This document shows positions 1 to 12,825 of a DNA stretch of 64,000 nt, piece after piece (the stretch's first letter is position 1; the number at the start of each line of letters is the position of its first letter). Source of the DNA: Maylandia zebra (taxonomy: Eukaryota > Chordata > Actinopteri > Cichliformes > Cichlidae); NCBI RefSeq assembly GCF_041146795.1, contig NC_135175.1, positions 21,716,575 through 21,780,574 of the forward strand, written 5' to 3'. The translations under genes were made by a program, and so were the position numbers. The notes beneath the pieces are model-generated. The model was given only the letters and a program-made list of their open reading frames with translations. It had not been told where the DNA came from and ran no database searches.

Positions 1-798
1 TGAGGAAATCCCTCCTGGGGTGAAGCTGATCCACGGTGCAAACGGGCAGATGAAGCTGAGGTTCGAGCAGAATCTCCTGATTCACTACAGCAACAACACC
101 CTGCAGGTTAGGGACATCTGTTCAATGCGTGTATAACAGCTCGGTTGGGAGCTGCTATATGACCTCACATAGTCTATTTGCTCTGTGCAGACGGTGCCAC
201 TCTGCGCTCATCTGGATCTTCCAACACTGCGTTTATCTGCTGTCAGCGTCGACTTTGGGCTCTGCTATGTGGGCCAGACGCAAACCAGAGAAGTAAATCT
301 GTACAGCTGTGGAGCCCACATGTTCTGGAAATCTATTACAAGTAATCACAAATCAATCAGTGACCTCTATGTTGCCTAGAAATCTATCTTTCTATGTGAA
401 GCCCAAATTGCTTTGCATAGCATGTCAGCCTTACTCGTGTCATTCACCCTGTGCAGAGTCAGTTGAAGGGGACTCCCATGTGTTCGGAGTAACACCTGAC
501 TTTGGACTGCTCGGGTCCAAGGAGCACCGCGTCACCAGCAGCAGCCAGTGTCTTCAGATCAGCTTCACTCCCGGGTAATGCAGCAAACCATCGAAAGAAT
601 TTTTACTATTGAAATCGTAAACAGTAAAAAATACCCAGCTAGCTTTACGTAACGCGTTCAAAGTGTGTTTATGTGTGTTTCAGTGACGACAGAGAGTTCA
701 GCACTCTCCTGGTTATCCGGTCTCCTCTCATAAAGACGTCTGTCACGCTGCAGCTCCGGGGAACAGGATCCTTTGATGAAATGTCCAGGTCGAGCTAA
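1..798 (+). CDS. dlec1: DLEC1-like (CFAP81) protein, last four coding exons (5' part outside window)
   Basis: Four coding exons join in one frame: 1-106 (codons from base 2), 191-341, 457-574 and 684-798, with TAA at 796-798. Intron phases agree at each junction (0, 1, 2) and all borders are GT/AG. The visible 162 residues contain an ASH/MSP-like beta-sandwich pattern: VDFGLCYVGQTQTREV, then DFGLLGSKEHRV and a closing VTLQLRGTGSFDEM. Such modules are typical of ciliary and flagellar proteins (DLEC1, hydin, CFAP families). The name DLEC1 rests on this pattern plus location: in human 3p22, DLEC1 lies just upstream of MYD88 and OXSR1, both found downstream here on the same strand. DLEC1 is known as a large ciliary/tumour-suppressor protein; only its C-terminus is visible. 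Another ASH-domain protein (for example CFAP65) is the main alternative. Confidence 0.75.
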
Positions 799-850
799 AT
801 AAGCTAAAGGTGTTGAATCTCTTTATTTATAGTTGATCTGTAAGAATATA

Positions 851-856
851 AATAAA
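851..856 (+). terminator. Polyadenylation signal of the DLEC1-like gene
   Basis: AATAAA lies 53 bases after the stop codon, within AT-rich sequence and followed by T-rich sequence from about 867. It is the first canonical signal after the last exon, implying a short 3' UTR. Confidence 0.6.
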
Positions 857-1137
857 TATAAAAGGTCATTTCTGCTCTTCTTTTATTCTTTATGTACAGC
901 GGCATTAAAGTGCTTGCAGCGAACACTAAGTCATGACTGTTTTCATAAAGACATTTAATTACGAAAAGATACAGACAGAAAGATGCAGCATGTTAAGACT
1001 CGCAGTAGCAAACTCCAACTTCCTGTGTTTAAATATTAATTAGTGATTTATCCAGTAAAACAGCAATGTGGCTTCTGTTGGCACATAGCCTTGAGGCCAC
1101 TTCATTGTGAAATAGCTATATAATAGCTACATTCACA

Positions 1138-1690
1138 TGTATCATACAACTCCAATTTTAAAAAAAGTTAGTAAACTTCAAAATCTAAATAAAAGGAGAA
1201 TTCAGTAGTTTGCAAATGTTCGAACCCATATTTTAATCACAACAGATCATAGAACAGTTATGAAATGTTTAAAACTGCAGCAATCCACAATTTTAAGAAA
1301 AATATTGGCTCATTTTGAATCTGATGTTAGCGACACACCTCCAAAAAGCTTGGACAGTGCCGACAAAAGGCTGAAGAATTAAGTGATTCTAAAAAGAAAC
1401 AGCTGGAGAAACATTTTACAGTTAATTCGGTTCATTTACAGCAGGTCAGTATCGTGACTGGGTATAAAAAGAACATTTCCCAAAAGCCTTTCAAGAAAAA
1501 CCACTAAACAAATTGCATCTACAAATTCTGAACACATTTCAGAATAATGTTGCTCAACTTAAAATTGTGAAAATTTTGAAAATCTCATCATCTACAGTAA
1601 CATAATATCATCAAAAGATTAAGAGAATCTGAAGAAATCTCTTCTGTGTTTTTTTTAGATGTCTTATGCAGTCTGGAAAATTTGAGGCAG
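1138..1690 (+). mobile_element. Degenerate Tc1-like transposon remnant
   Basis: The stretch resembles the 5' half of a high-copy teleost Tc1-like element: it runs from the terminal region (CAACTCCAATTTTAAAAAAAG) through the start of the transposase region, where a decayed reading can be followed in the phrases around 1555-1640 (a 'QRSIARNLGISSSTVHNIIKRF'-type helix-turn-helix region, heavily mutated). No intact reading frame is left and the 3' half is missing. The family call comes from recall of the family consensus, not from an alignment. Confidence 0.5.
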
Positions 1691-1699
1691 CAGCTAACC

Positions 1700-4010
1700 C
1701 TCCATTTTAGTCCCAGTGGACCTAAAAACCATGCAAAATGCCCAAGAGACAGTAGCCAGAGCAGAAAACTGCCAAAGACACTAGAAAAGCTTTGAACATT
1801 GCTTTAAAAAAAGACTTTCCCAGTATTTTAAGGGTTCCCTGAGGTGCTCCTCTTACTGACAGAGAGGCCTCATTGATTCCCAACAAATCGATATCAGCCA
1901 CAGTTTGCATGTGCATTTTTTCCATTTTTCTAGGAGACCACTTAGCAAAATGTAAAAGCTAGAAGGATAAGCGCCAGTATGTAAACATGTTCATTAAACA
2001 TATACTCTATTCTAACTGGTTTTCCCAGCACTCGTAAAGGCAAAGGTTCAATACTCAGCAATCAGTTTAAAATTCATTCTGCATGGTTTTTTACACATGA
2101 GACACATGAATATTAGTATGATTTTAATATTTCTGCAGATGGCCAATAGACAAAGGTTATGTTATATACTATGACCTATATGTAAGCGTATATGACTCAA
2201 GTATATAATGGTATAGTATGTGGTTTGTCTCTGGGGAACCCTCCTGATCTCCAAAATTCTCTCAGGTGATGCTAGAAAAAACCCCAAAACAAATAAAAAA
2301 CATGTGAACTCCCCCACACTCACAGGCTGTGAGTGTTCATAACAGCTGCATGCCGTGTTCATCTGCAGCACAGTTTAGCATCTACAAGCACTCAAATCCA
2401 TAGAGAGATGCAAATGTCCAATTGATATTCATTGCACTGAAGCAGTCTTACAGAGAGCAAGGGCATGTCTGATCACAATAAAACACTGCTGTTTGGAACT
2501 AATCTGATGCTGGGCCCAAGGTCAGTTAAGCATTCGTCATTCTGATTGTCTCCCTCCGGGTTTTGTTTTTATGCCCATTGTAAATAATTTTTGGTACACA
2601 GGTAGCCTTTTTCCCCCCAAGATACAAATGAAATGCACAATGCAAATGCTCAGCAATCAAATGAGAGGCAAACATAGTCAGTGATGTGTGGTTAAGTAGA
2701 GCATTTGATCATTTAGTGAGGTGTAATACTTATAATACAGTTAGCAATGTGCTGCCATGTGTGTGTGCTCCTATTAGCTGACATGCAGGGAAAAGATACA
2801 GATTATTATTCATGCTAATGGTAAAATAGTATCACAGTGTTTGCAGATGCAAGTGTTCGTGCTCTTTATCTGACAATTTAAAATGCTCAAATGGAGCTAT
2901 GATGACAGTCAACAGGCACTGTCAACCCACTGAGATCAAGTGAGGGGAGTTAGAAACACTTCAGCTGCACTGATGAAGCAGGCATGTGTGGAGAACTGAT
3001 CACTGCCCCACCACCACCAAAAAAACAAAAAAAACAAAACCAAACCTTTGCCAGATTGATCTTGAAAATGAGCGTTTTAGTCTCAGTGGGATTTTTACCT
3101 GGATATGAAATAGTTCATATCATCCCAAATATCAGTGTTTTCCAAGTCTGGATGGATAGAAAAAAAGACTTCTAACAGCTTAGTATGGATACAATGAGAC
3201 AAACACTGCTGGCCTGTCTGCACACCAGATGTGGAGTCCTGACAGAGCAGCATGATATGAAAATTTGACATATATCTAATCAGACTCATGCTTGCTCATC
3301 TTGCATAACCTTTAAAGTGGCAATCCTCAACCCATCAACAGCTGTGTCACGATTTTTGTCCTTTCTACCGCATGCTATGTATCGACATACGGATACAATT
3401 AAAATCACACACTGTAGTTAATTAAAGGAAACAAACAGGAGGGAAAAAAGCATAAATACTTCCCCCAAAAAACAATGACATTTGGATTTTAGCTCGTCTT
3501 CCTTTGGTTGGGATGGTTGAAGTTTGTCCAATCTGATTATGCCTAATGCCAACTTCATAACCTGCTATGTCCACCATATTGCTCACTACATGTATGAATC
3601 AATACCAAGGCTGGTATTGGTATCTGACTCAGTAGGATTGATACTTTGTTTCTATCGTCTAAGTTCAGCATGTAGCTTTAATTATGTCACAGTTATAGCG
3701 CAACAACACACAGCAACAGAAGAGGACCCACAGTGCTTTAGAGACAGGCAAAATTTAAAAACTATGTAAAATTCAGTGTTTTAGTGGTAATTAAAAATGT
3801 CTCAATTTGCAAATCGATGATGATTAATCTCACAAGTCATAAACACTGCCCACCCCTACACAAGCTGCTTTTATACGTTAGGTTGGTATCAGATCAATAC
3901 CAAAAACTTGCAGTATCTCCCAGCATTAATGTAAGGTCAGCTGCCTTTATAAGTTAAAAGTATTGAGATTGCTATCATCACTGTAAATGTGTTTACTTGG
4001 CATTGGATCG
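1700..4010. other. Intergenic, no gene recognised
   Basis: AT-rich sequence between the DLEC1-like 3' end and the MAP3K promoter. No exon-like conserved reading frame was found on either strand. Sequence at about 3,590-3,910 has repeated 'GGTATTGGTATC / GATCAATACC' motifs and looks like a worn-down repeat, but no termini or target duplication could be defined. Confidence 0.5.
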
Positions 4011-4019
4011 ATAGTAGTA

Positions 4020-4617
4020 TTTGCAGTATAGCACAGCACCTCCGTCCACCTGAACTTTGCGACACAGAGCGTAGGAGCACAGGAAAATACGTATTTGCCC
4101 CTGATGTCCACGGTGTGGCGGTACTCTCTGAGGTTTGAAGCCGCTGCCGTGGAAACGCACCACCGGACAGCGTCACCACTTCCTGGAGCTCACGTTGTTG
4201 CTGACATCAGAGGCGCAGCTCCGGGGTGAAACTCGGCTCTCTCGCTCCTCTCCGTAGTGTGTGTTGAGACAAGCAAAGCGCAGGGCGAAGAAGAAGAAGA
4301 AAAAAAACTTTACTCTGAAACACATCGGCCACTGCAGGTTATTCCCCTCTGTCCACTCCACTCTGGATTTATGCACCTCTGAAAGAAGAAGAATATCTTT
4401 GCGCCTGAGTGCAGCTTGTTCTTGTTGTTATTTCTGCGCTTAGTCCAGAGCGCAGTTTCCGGATATCAGCTCACTGTTTTTGGAAGATTTTCTCCGCATC
4501 TGTTAGGATTTTTCCGCTCTTCCTGTCGCGTGTCTGTGATAACTTACAGCCCACAATCAGTTCATTTTCAAAAATCCTGCAGCCGCAACTGGATCATGGA
4601 CACACACAGATAACAAG
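4020..4617 (+). promoter_or_regulatory. Probable promoter and non-coding first exon of the MAP3K gene
   Basis: Local GC and CpG content rises sharply at about 4,060-4,280 after 3 kb of AT-rich DNA. The region ends in a strong splice donor (AACAAG|GTAAGAAC, exon end 4,617). Nothing in it codes for the kinase N-terminus; an ATG at 4,596 opens only five codons. The best reading is a transcription start region plus an untranslated first exon that splices over 13.5 kb to the exon at 18,076. The start site cannot be placed exactly from sequence. A second possible alternative leader exon ends at about 5,317 (GATGCAG|GTGAGC). Confidence 0.5.
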
Positions 4618-5811
4618 GTAAGAACCACTGTGGGGTTTTCCCCCTTATTTGGGAGCACCGCTTGTTACTATTATTTCTCATTTATAGGAAATAAAACTCC
4701 ACGACAGTACAGTAAACTTGCAGATATTAATTATGTTATTATGGGTTCTTTTTAAGTGAGTGCTCGTAACACAAATCACGTGCAGTGCATTTACAGGTAG
4801 GCCTTCCTGCAAGTGGAAAGTGTTAGTTGGAGAGCCTTCAGGTGATTTCAGTGCGGCTGTTATGATGCTGAATTTGGATTTGGACAAGGAAAGAGACACG
4901 ATAAAGTTTTAAAGACACAACAAACTGTTTCTGTTGCAACAAAAAGAAAATAGTGGGGAGGGGGGAAGTTTGCTTTTTGCTAAGTGGTCGTTTCCAGTGC
5001 ACAGCACAGCATCTAAAGACATCTAAATTGCATGTCTTTAGATGTGACTGATTGCTGGAAAGTCAGTGCCATCATATGTGATTGTAGAGTCATTCATAGC
5101 CCGTGTCCTTCCCCTCTCTCTGCTGTCAGTTTTCCAGTCCTCTGTGATTCACTGTGGTTACTTTAGCTGGTGTTTTTCTTGAAAAGAGGAAACCTCAGTG
5201 TTCTTGTCCTGAAAAGTCCTTCGTGTGTTACTTTTTTTTGTTTCCTGTCCTTTTGTTTTCGGTTTCGAAGAGATTTTTCTGCCTTCCTGAGGCGGTGAGA
5301 AAGCGACGAGGATGCAGGTGAGCTTCATCCAGAGATGGCAGAGCTCTGAGATGATGCGCTAAATTAGATCTAATGAGGCCACCGTCTTCATCAAATCAAA
5401 TCAATTGGAAGTGCACTCACGAGAAGGAGCCTGAGCGGCACCCTGATGGATGAGTTCATCATCGCTGTGGTGTGCCCTGGAGCTCAGGAATAGCCTTAAA
5501 CTGAGAGTCAAACTGTCAAGTGGAAACCACCCACAGATATGGCTGGCGTGCCTCTAGCAAAACAAACCACTGTGCTGATAAGAGGACAGAATCCCACAGT
5601 GAATGGTGCCAGACACAAACGTGCTGGGTTATTAATTGCATTTTGATGGGACTAATGAGGACAAAGGTCAGGGAGGAGGAAAAAAACAGGTTGAAAGTCT
5701 GTTAAGCAGAGTTTCACAGCGTCCCATTTAATCTGAAAAACCTTTGAGAACTGCATGGGAGTATGTCATGTGCAACAGAGTTTGCTCATGCAGATTGTAT
5801 TAATATTAAGA

Positions 5812-5826
5812 CCCCCCCCCCCCCCC
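5812..5826. repeat. C15 homopolymer
   Basis: An uninterrupted run of C in MAP3K intron 1; other mononucleotide runs lie at 9,417-9,426 (G10), 49,758-49,774 (C17) and 63,963-63,975 (G13). Confidence 0.9.
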
Positions 5827-6415
5827 TGCAGTTTACTTATGAGAAAGTTATGTTCACTCCTTTTAACATCATGGTGTCACCTCTTAGTGTCACACGGGAG
5901 GCTTTGCCGGTCATTAGTTCAGCATCACGGCCTCCTTTACCCCACGCTGTCCGCTCCACGATGACCATAAACCCGTGCTATCATATGCTAAATTCACGGG
6001 AGCTTCACTGCTTTCCAGATGCCCACTGAGGAAAAGCTGGCCTTTCAAAGATTACTGTGAGAGAGATGACAGAGTACAGAGAGATGGGAGGATTGGTTTC
6101 TCTTGAATCCTTGTTTTTTTTAATATATTTTTTAATATTGCTTGATTACCAGCTGTGATAATATGGCTGCTGTTGTTTTCACCGAGTGTTCATGCATGTG
6201 CTATCGAGGCAATGTTGTCCCAGTGGCACCGAGTGTGGCGGGAACCTACTAGAGCAAAATGGCCTGTCAGGGATTTATTGGTATTTTCTTAGGTGTTTCT
6301 AACAAGACAACTTTTCCCTTTGCAGACCATAATGCAGAAACTGATGCTTGTCGTGACAATCACATAGTTTATCCAGCAGAGCTGCTCAGAATCCTGTGTC
6401 AGTAATACTCTACAG

Positions 6416-7077
6416 TAGGGCTGTTCGATATAACGATACATATCGGATCAGTTTGTTTCGTTGTGTCGCAAAATAAACTGTTTACAGCAACATTTTTTCA
6501 TCGTTTTGATGGTCACTGTAGTGGCTATATTCATTTCTTAAAGTTATCTCTTTCTCTTATATTTAATATAACCACACTAAGGACGGACAAGCGCCTGTTT
6601 TTATGCGTAGCAACAACGACGGTAAAACCATCACGTGTCCGCTTGTTTATTTTCCACATAAACCTTTCACAATAAAGCTCAAGATCCTGTTGAGACTTTT
6701 CAAAATAAACTGAATCACGTGAAAGAGTATGTAGATTATTTATGGATGAAAAGCAAAAAAGAGCCGTCAGGTGCTAAAAAATAAACCTTAGACTCAAACG
6801 TTAGAACAGGCTTTTCCCCGCAGCACGCCTTGTAATAAATACTCACAAAGAAACGGCGGCCGTTACAACTTATGTCTAAAATGTATCGTTTCATGCATCG
6901 GTTAAAACACTTGACTCCAGGTACACGACGCCCAGCTGGAAACACTTCACACAAGTCGAGCTGCCAGAGGTTCACAGAATTTACAGAAAATGTTAAATTT
7001 TTGTGATTTATATCGTTATCGGGACAGTAGATGTCTTCTATCGGGATATGATATTTTGGTCATATCGCACAGCCCTA
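6416..7077. mobile_element. hAT-type non-autonomous transposon (662 bp)
   Basis: The terminal inverted repeats are TAGGGCTGTTCGATA at the left and the complement of TAGGGCTGTGCGATA at the right. They are flanked by an 8-bp target duplication, CTCTACAG (6,408-6,415) and CTCTGCAG (7,078-7,085), with one mismatch. An 8-bp duplication with TAGGG termini is the hAT signature. No transposase is encoded. Confidence 0.8.
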
Positions 7078-7260
7078 CTCTGCAGTGAGTCCTGCAGCAC
7101 ATGTTGCAGAGTAGCGTCACAGCTGAGCAGACAGTGCAAAGTCAAACTGTCTTCATAGTGAATCGCAATCTATTTTGTGAAGTGCAGTGCTGCAAAGTTA
7201 ATAGACAATAACTCCATTATTTGTTCCTATTTCTATACAACTCTTTTATACTGTATGTAC

Positions 7261-8231
7261 AGTACTGTGCAAAAATCTTGAGCTACCCCTAATTTCTTGA
7301 TATTTTGCAATGAAAGTGCGGCGGGGCAGCAATCTATTAAAATGCGCAAACATGCAAAAAAGTACTGTAAATAGTCACTGTTGTACCTGTGTCCTGGCCC
7401 CCTCTCTACATATTGACAGTTTGAACCAGAGCTTTCAAATTTGGATTCATCACTCCATCAGACCTGTTGCCACTGATTTTTCAGTCCATTTCTTGTGTAA
7501 CATAGCCTCTCCTCTCCGTTTACCTTCCTTAAGAATGGTTTCTTGACAGCCAGTCTTCCACTGAGGCCATTTCTGATGAGGCTTCAGCAAACCGTAGATG
7601 GATCTGCTCAAGGTCCAGATGCATCTCTGAGGTCACGCGTCAGGTTCTTTGATGGATTTGTTAAAGACGTGACTTCCCGGTCATGTTCATCTGCTGTAGA
7701 TTGTTTTTACTTCTGCCGCTTCTTGTTTTGTCCTCTTGTTGTCCAGTTTTGTCAAAAATGTTTAAGAACAAACTGCACAACATCCTGAATTATGCCAAGT
7801 TTTCAGCAAATGACTCATTTGGAATCATTTTCTTGGTGCCAAAATACTATTTTACGCCTGTCACACTGTGTTATCTTTGGCATTTTATTGTGAATTCAGC
7901 TAAAGAAAGGGGAACAAATTATGTTTTTCCAGTGTGCTGGTAGTAACAAAGTAACAGAAGATACCATTTTAAAATGTTTTTCAGTTATCTGTTATACTGC
8001 ATGTATACAGAGTGATTCATAGGTCAGCGTTAAGTGATGTAACAAACAAAAAAAAATCTTCAAGTACAAGGACTGGACTGAAAATCTGTGAAAAAGCACC
8101 AATGTCGAAAGAAAAACTTTAAAAAGGCCTCCAGAAAGCCTGGAGAACTGTTGCTCAAGACCACTTAAAAATTACAAGAAAGCCTTCAAAGCAAAATATA
8201 AAGAAATAAGGGGTATTTTGTGCAGCACTGT
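7261..8231 (+). mobile_element. Degenerate Tc1-like transposon (about 970 bp)
   Basis: Both ends carry the same terminal motif in opposite orientation: AGTACTGTGCAAAAATCTTG at the left, and its imperfect complement ending near 8,231. Near the right end (8,127-8,184) the + strand reads LQKAWRTVAQDHLK, matching the C-terminal '[13 protein letters not shown]' motif of Tc1 transposases. The rest of the transposase is broken. Confidence 0.65.
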
Positions 8232-11200
8232 TTAAATCTATAAACACCAGATGTAAACAGATCAGTTTCAGATGTGTTTCTCAAAAATCTGGTTTGACTA
8301 CAAAAACCAACCTTTGGTTTGGCAGCTTTTATAATATACATTTAAACTTTGAATGTATGAAGTCAGAGTTTGACGAAGGTTGTAGTCTAAGACATGGATA
8401 CTGTGTGAAGACTGATGGACCAAAAGAGAAGACAAAGAAAACCTTTTTCAGTTCAGTTAATGGAAAGGTGCAGTTTAAAAATGTGGAATTGAGCTTCGGC
8501 TATAGTTTTGTCCTTTTGATTTCCATCATTCTTTAATAGACTCCCCATAAAATCTGAGCTGAGTCCATGTCTGTCAGATTCACTTGAAAGCCAAAATCCT
8601 GGCTTTGATGCGCAGAGCAGAGAGAAAGTTTTCAGGAGCACTGCAGTTTTTATTTAAGGCTCATAATAAAAATGTTTAAATACCAACACTGTGACTCTTT
8701 CTAAAGAAGTTTAAGTGAACTTGTTGGTCATGTTGGTGCTGTGAAGTGCAAGTCACCATGCTCTGCCAGGTCTTTCTAGTAGATTGGTGAAAGACATCAT
8801 TCAAAAGTAAAAGACTCATAAAAGCGTTTCAGGCTTTGATGAATCAGTCTGAGGTTGAATGAAACAAAGACTGTGTCGTCTGGTGTGACTAAAAAAGGGC
8901 ATTGGCCTGATTTCTATGTACTGTATTTGCAAAGTGAAATAAAAGCCACATGGATTTCGCCAACTCTACGGCAAAGCCTGATAGTGGCAGTAACATATTT
9001 CCACAGCAGGAACTCGGAAGCAGATCCAAACCAAAGCAGCATATATTCAAATATACAAAGAGATCATGCTTAAGGAAAAATATACAGCCTCAGTGGAAAG
9101 ATTGACTAAAAATGCTTTAGTGGTTTTGAGACTATTTTCTGTCTTTACCCAGCCAAACCCAGACATCCATGAAAAATCTGTAAATCGACTTCAAGATAAC
9201 AGTTGTTGCACAGCTCGTGTTAACACGTCATGTTTAAAGAACACAGATTGACGCTGGACAAATACAGGTGTGTAGTGCTTCCTTTGCCACACATTGCTAA
9301 GAGTAGCATTACCATTACGTGCTGCTAGTTTGCATAGATAAATTTAAGCCTCTTTTCATTCATCTCGGACACAGTTGCAACATGTTAGGACATGTTCTGT
9401 CACGATGTAGTTGCGCGGGGGGGGGGCAAAAATACGACTCTGATCGAATGTAAAGTGAGCCTACGACAAGCAGATATATGGACAAAGTGGAAGGACTTAG
9501 TCTGGGTCAGCTTACTTTATCTGTGAAAGTGCAGTAAGGTCCGGCCCCCGCTGCTCCAGAAACCAAGAGGAAGTTGTCCTGATTGAGCTTTGTCTGCACG
9601 GCTTTTTTGACCGTAAGGACGATGCCGTCAGCAGCAGCAGAGCCCGAAGCTGCAAGGACAGGCGGCCAGAGAGCAGAAAGTCTACATACTAAGTCATACA
9701 TGTTGAGGCTTGTGTGTACACAGTTATATAAAATGCTACACAAGGCAGGTGTCATTCTTTTCCATGTATAATGGTTTATCCCTATAAACAGAAGTGAGGC
9801 CAGTTTGCAGTTTGTTGCAGAGACTTTAAATAAAAATGACTCGGGAGACTCTTGGAACTTAATTATCACTTTGCTTTTGGATTCTTCACTGTCGCACTTA
9901 TTTAGCCTCTGTGAGCATCAAATGCCCAGAAACGAGACGCTCTTCATGGATAAACAGCTTGCTGGCAAAGCCGAAACGCTTCCTTTAGTCTTCCTGAACC
10001 ACAGCTGTTTGACATTCTGTCTCGTGAAATGGGTTTAAGTCCACGAGCTGTCTCTGCATGACTGCCTGTGGGTGGAGAAACACAATGAATCAATGTGCTT
10101 GTAACAGCATGCCACCTCGTAACGGAAAATACAGCTTACTTTACAGATCGTACAGATTTCTCTCGGGTGGTGAGTAGGGGTCTGGTGATCCAGGGAGTGG
10201 ATGCATTGTGGATGGCAGGAGAAACCACTCTTTCTTTTGGCTATTTTTAGCCACTGCTGTGCGGTTGATGATAATGGAGGGCAGATCTACTTATCTCCTA
10301 GCTAACAGAGCCATCACTATCAATGAGGAAGATCATCTTACGCTGGAATCTGATTGGTAGCACTGGACTGAGTGAAGATAAAACACTGAGCTCCAGTTCA
10401 TACACCTCTTTAGGTTCTGGTTACACGCCTTTCTCCCAACATTTGTACCGTCTTCTCAGATTGCCGCAAACAGAAGTGATGAAATGAAAGTTTAAACTTT
10501 CAAGCCAGCGTTCGACCCGGCAAACATGCTAAACCTTGATTGGTTCCAGATTTATAAAGCCTGACGTTTGCTGGTAATGTCTCTTTTATACCATTGGAAA
10601 CTGACAGTGTTAAGAAATTTGACTTCAGGAAATTGATATAATGTTGACCTTGCATGCTGAAAATGGTATGCTAGCTTTCGGTGGTTAACCGATCATTTTA
10701 ACCATGCACATCATCTGTTACCTGTTGCGTTACATCAGTTTTCCCCAAGTTGAATGTTCCAAGATGGTGTGATAAAGGGCTGCATGACTTTAGAACAGTG
10801 ATATTCATTCATACAATGAAAATCTATTGGTTCTTCTGGAACAAAGTGAGCCATTGCATAACTGAAGTAGAATAAACAAAGATGACGATATCAACGTTGG
10901 CTGTTGGCCAGATTTCTATTTTTAAGCTTCGGTGTTTGCCTAGAATTTCGCAATCAGTGCATTCCTATGTAGGATGAAGGGAAAGCTGTTGGGTTTTGCA
11001 GCTTAAATGAAACTTTTAAATGGTTGTGCTGCATAAAATCTGCTTGTTTTGGACGTCCTTTTTTATAGTGTCGATGTAAACGTTTCAGTCTCCATCTTAG
11101 TTGCTTAAAATCGTGTGCAATATGAAGCAGTGGGTCTGAATGTGAGACTACAAGCTCCTTGGCTAAGCACTTAAGTTAGGCTTAAGTTAGCCACCGATCA

Positions 11201-11432
11201 TTTGGTTTCACACCATAATAATCCTTCGTTTTATAGTCATATGGTATGACCAAGATTTATTAAAAAAAACAACTTTTTGACCCAAAATGAGCAACTGGTA
11301 AGGTTCATACTTGGTGATTTCCCCCTACATTTTCCCTCTTAATAAACCTTCTATCGCACTCATTTGTGCAAAGAGATAAGTTTAGTCATTGACCTTCTAG
11401 TGCAGCGTCTCTAACTGAACATGCATTTGACG

Positions 11433-12825
11433 TAGAGCTGGGCGATATGAGATTTTTTCATATCACGATATGTTTTTTTCATTTCAGGCGATAACTATAT
11501 CTATCACGATATAAGCCAAATAACTATATTTGTAAGATTTAAATGTGCCGTTGCTCACAAGTAAAATGTGAAATAATCAGCAGCTTGTTTTTATTTAAAT
11601 ATTTATTTCCCATAATAAGTTCAACAGGGTAGATGTACTTAAGGAACATGAGACTTTTTCAGATAAATAAAGGCAAATATTGCAAACTACACAAAAGGCA
11701 GCCGCTAAAGCGTTTAAGTTTCAAAATAGAACAAACGAAACAGACTAAATTGTCAATTCCGCTTAGAAACAAAATATTAATTCTAAAAATAAATCTTAGT
11801 TTGTTTTACAGAAGAACAGACAAAACTGACTAACTTTTGTCAATATCAAATAAACTGAGAACTAAAAGGAAATTCTCAATCTCTCCTTGTTGTATAGCTG
11901 AGCTTTTCAAACAGTTTTAACAGTTACATTAGTCTGACAAAAGCCGAATGACGAATTAGCGCTTCCAGTCAGAGACTGAGGCTACGTCCACACGTACACG
12001 AGTATTTTTGAAAACGGAGATTTTCCGTTTCCGTTTTAAAAAATAATCCCGTCCACACATAAAGGCAGAAATGAAGGAAAACGCTGCTATGAACATGCCA
12101 AAGCAGCAGGTGGCGCTAGATTCCTAACCGTGCAGAAATGTTGGCCAATCAGAAGTCTAGACGCCTCGGTGGGAAAAAGTAAACAAAGCTGGGGCATAGA
12201 AGCAGAACAGAGTCGTATGTGTGGACGGACAGTAACTGTGTGTATATGTAAGCATTTAAACACTGCAGAGAGTAGAATTAACAGTAACAGTATTGTAGAA
12301 ATTCATTTCACCGAAACAATAACGTGGCACACAGTGTGACGCATGCACCAGTTTATTGTATTTCCAGACTTGCTTTTGGCACAATTTACAGTGCACGCTA
12401 CTCTGTTTTTTGTCAGACTTGAAATAGCCGAAATACCTTCACACTACGGAACTTCTATGGCTCTTCCGTTCGACAATCTCTCCGGCATTGGAACCATCAT
12501 CTGTTTTCTCTTCGGTCACGCTCGGTTGATTTTTCTAGTCGGCACACTCATTTCCTCCATTACGCGCTGGCTCCATTACCCGCTGGCTGCTTCCCAAACA
12601 AACACACGTGCGGCTTGGCACTTGTGCTGTAAGTAACAAGTCACGCGACGTGACGCTGCGGCTGTGATTGGTTCGGCTCTGCGCTACTTAATTTGGATTG
12701 GCTGACCTTTTTTTTTTTTTTTTTTTTTTAAGAGGACAAGAGCGGCGAGGTCTATCGCGATAGAGAAATTAAGCTATCGAGTAAAAGTTATATCGCGATA
12801 CTTATCGTTCTATCGCCCAGCTCTA
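11433..12825. mobile_element. hAT-type MITE, twin copy 1 (1,393 bp)
   Basis: The termini are TAGAGCTGGGCGATA at the left and TATCGCCCAGCTCTA at the right, perfect complements. The element is flanked by an exact 8-bp target duplication, ATTTGACG, at 11,425-11,432 and 12,826-12,833. The interior has no transposase. It includes a T-run at about 12,709-12,730 and a block starting GGCTACGTCCACAC (about 11,982), also present in copy 2. The inner right end carries the hairpin CGATAG-loop-CTATCG at 12,758-12,779. Confidence 0.92.

Noticed and set aside
3590-3910. Possible MITE with GGTATTGGTATC / GATCAATACC arms
   Set aside because: No matched termini or target duplication could be found; left as unassigned repeat-like sequence.
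4596-4613. ATG in the first MAP3K exon as translation start
   Set aside because: It opens only five codons before TAA and is not linked to the kinase frame.
5281-5317. Segment ending ATGCAG|GTGAGC as an alternative coding first exon
   Set aside because: It ends in phase 0, whereas the downstream exons need phase 1; read from its ATG the join gives a frameshifted product. It could at most be a non-coding leader exon.
9417-9869. 120-codon minus-strand open frame as a possible gene in intron 1
   Set aside because: No family similarity, no convincing splice context, and no conserved motif.
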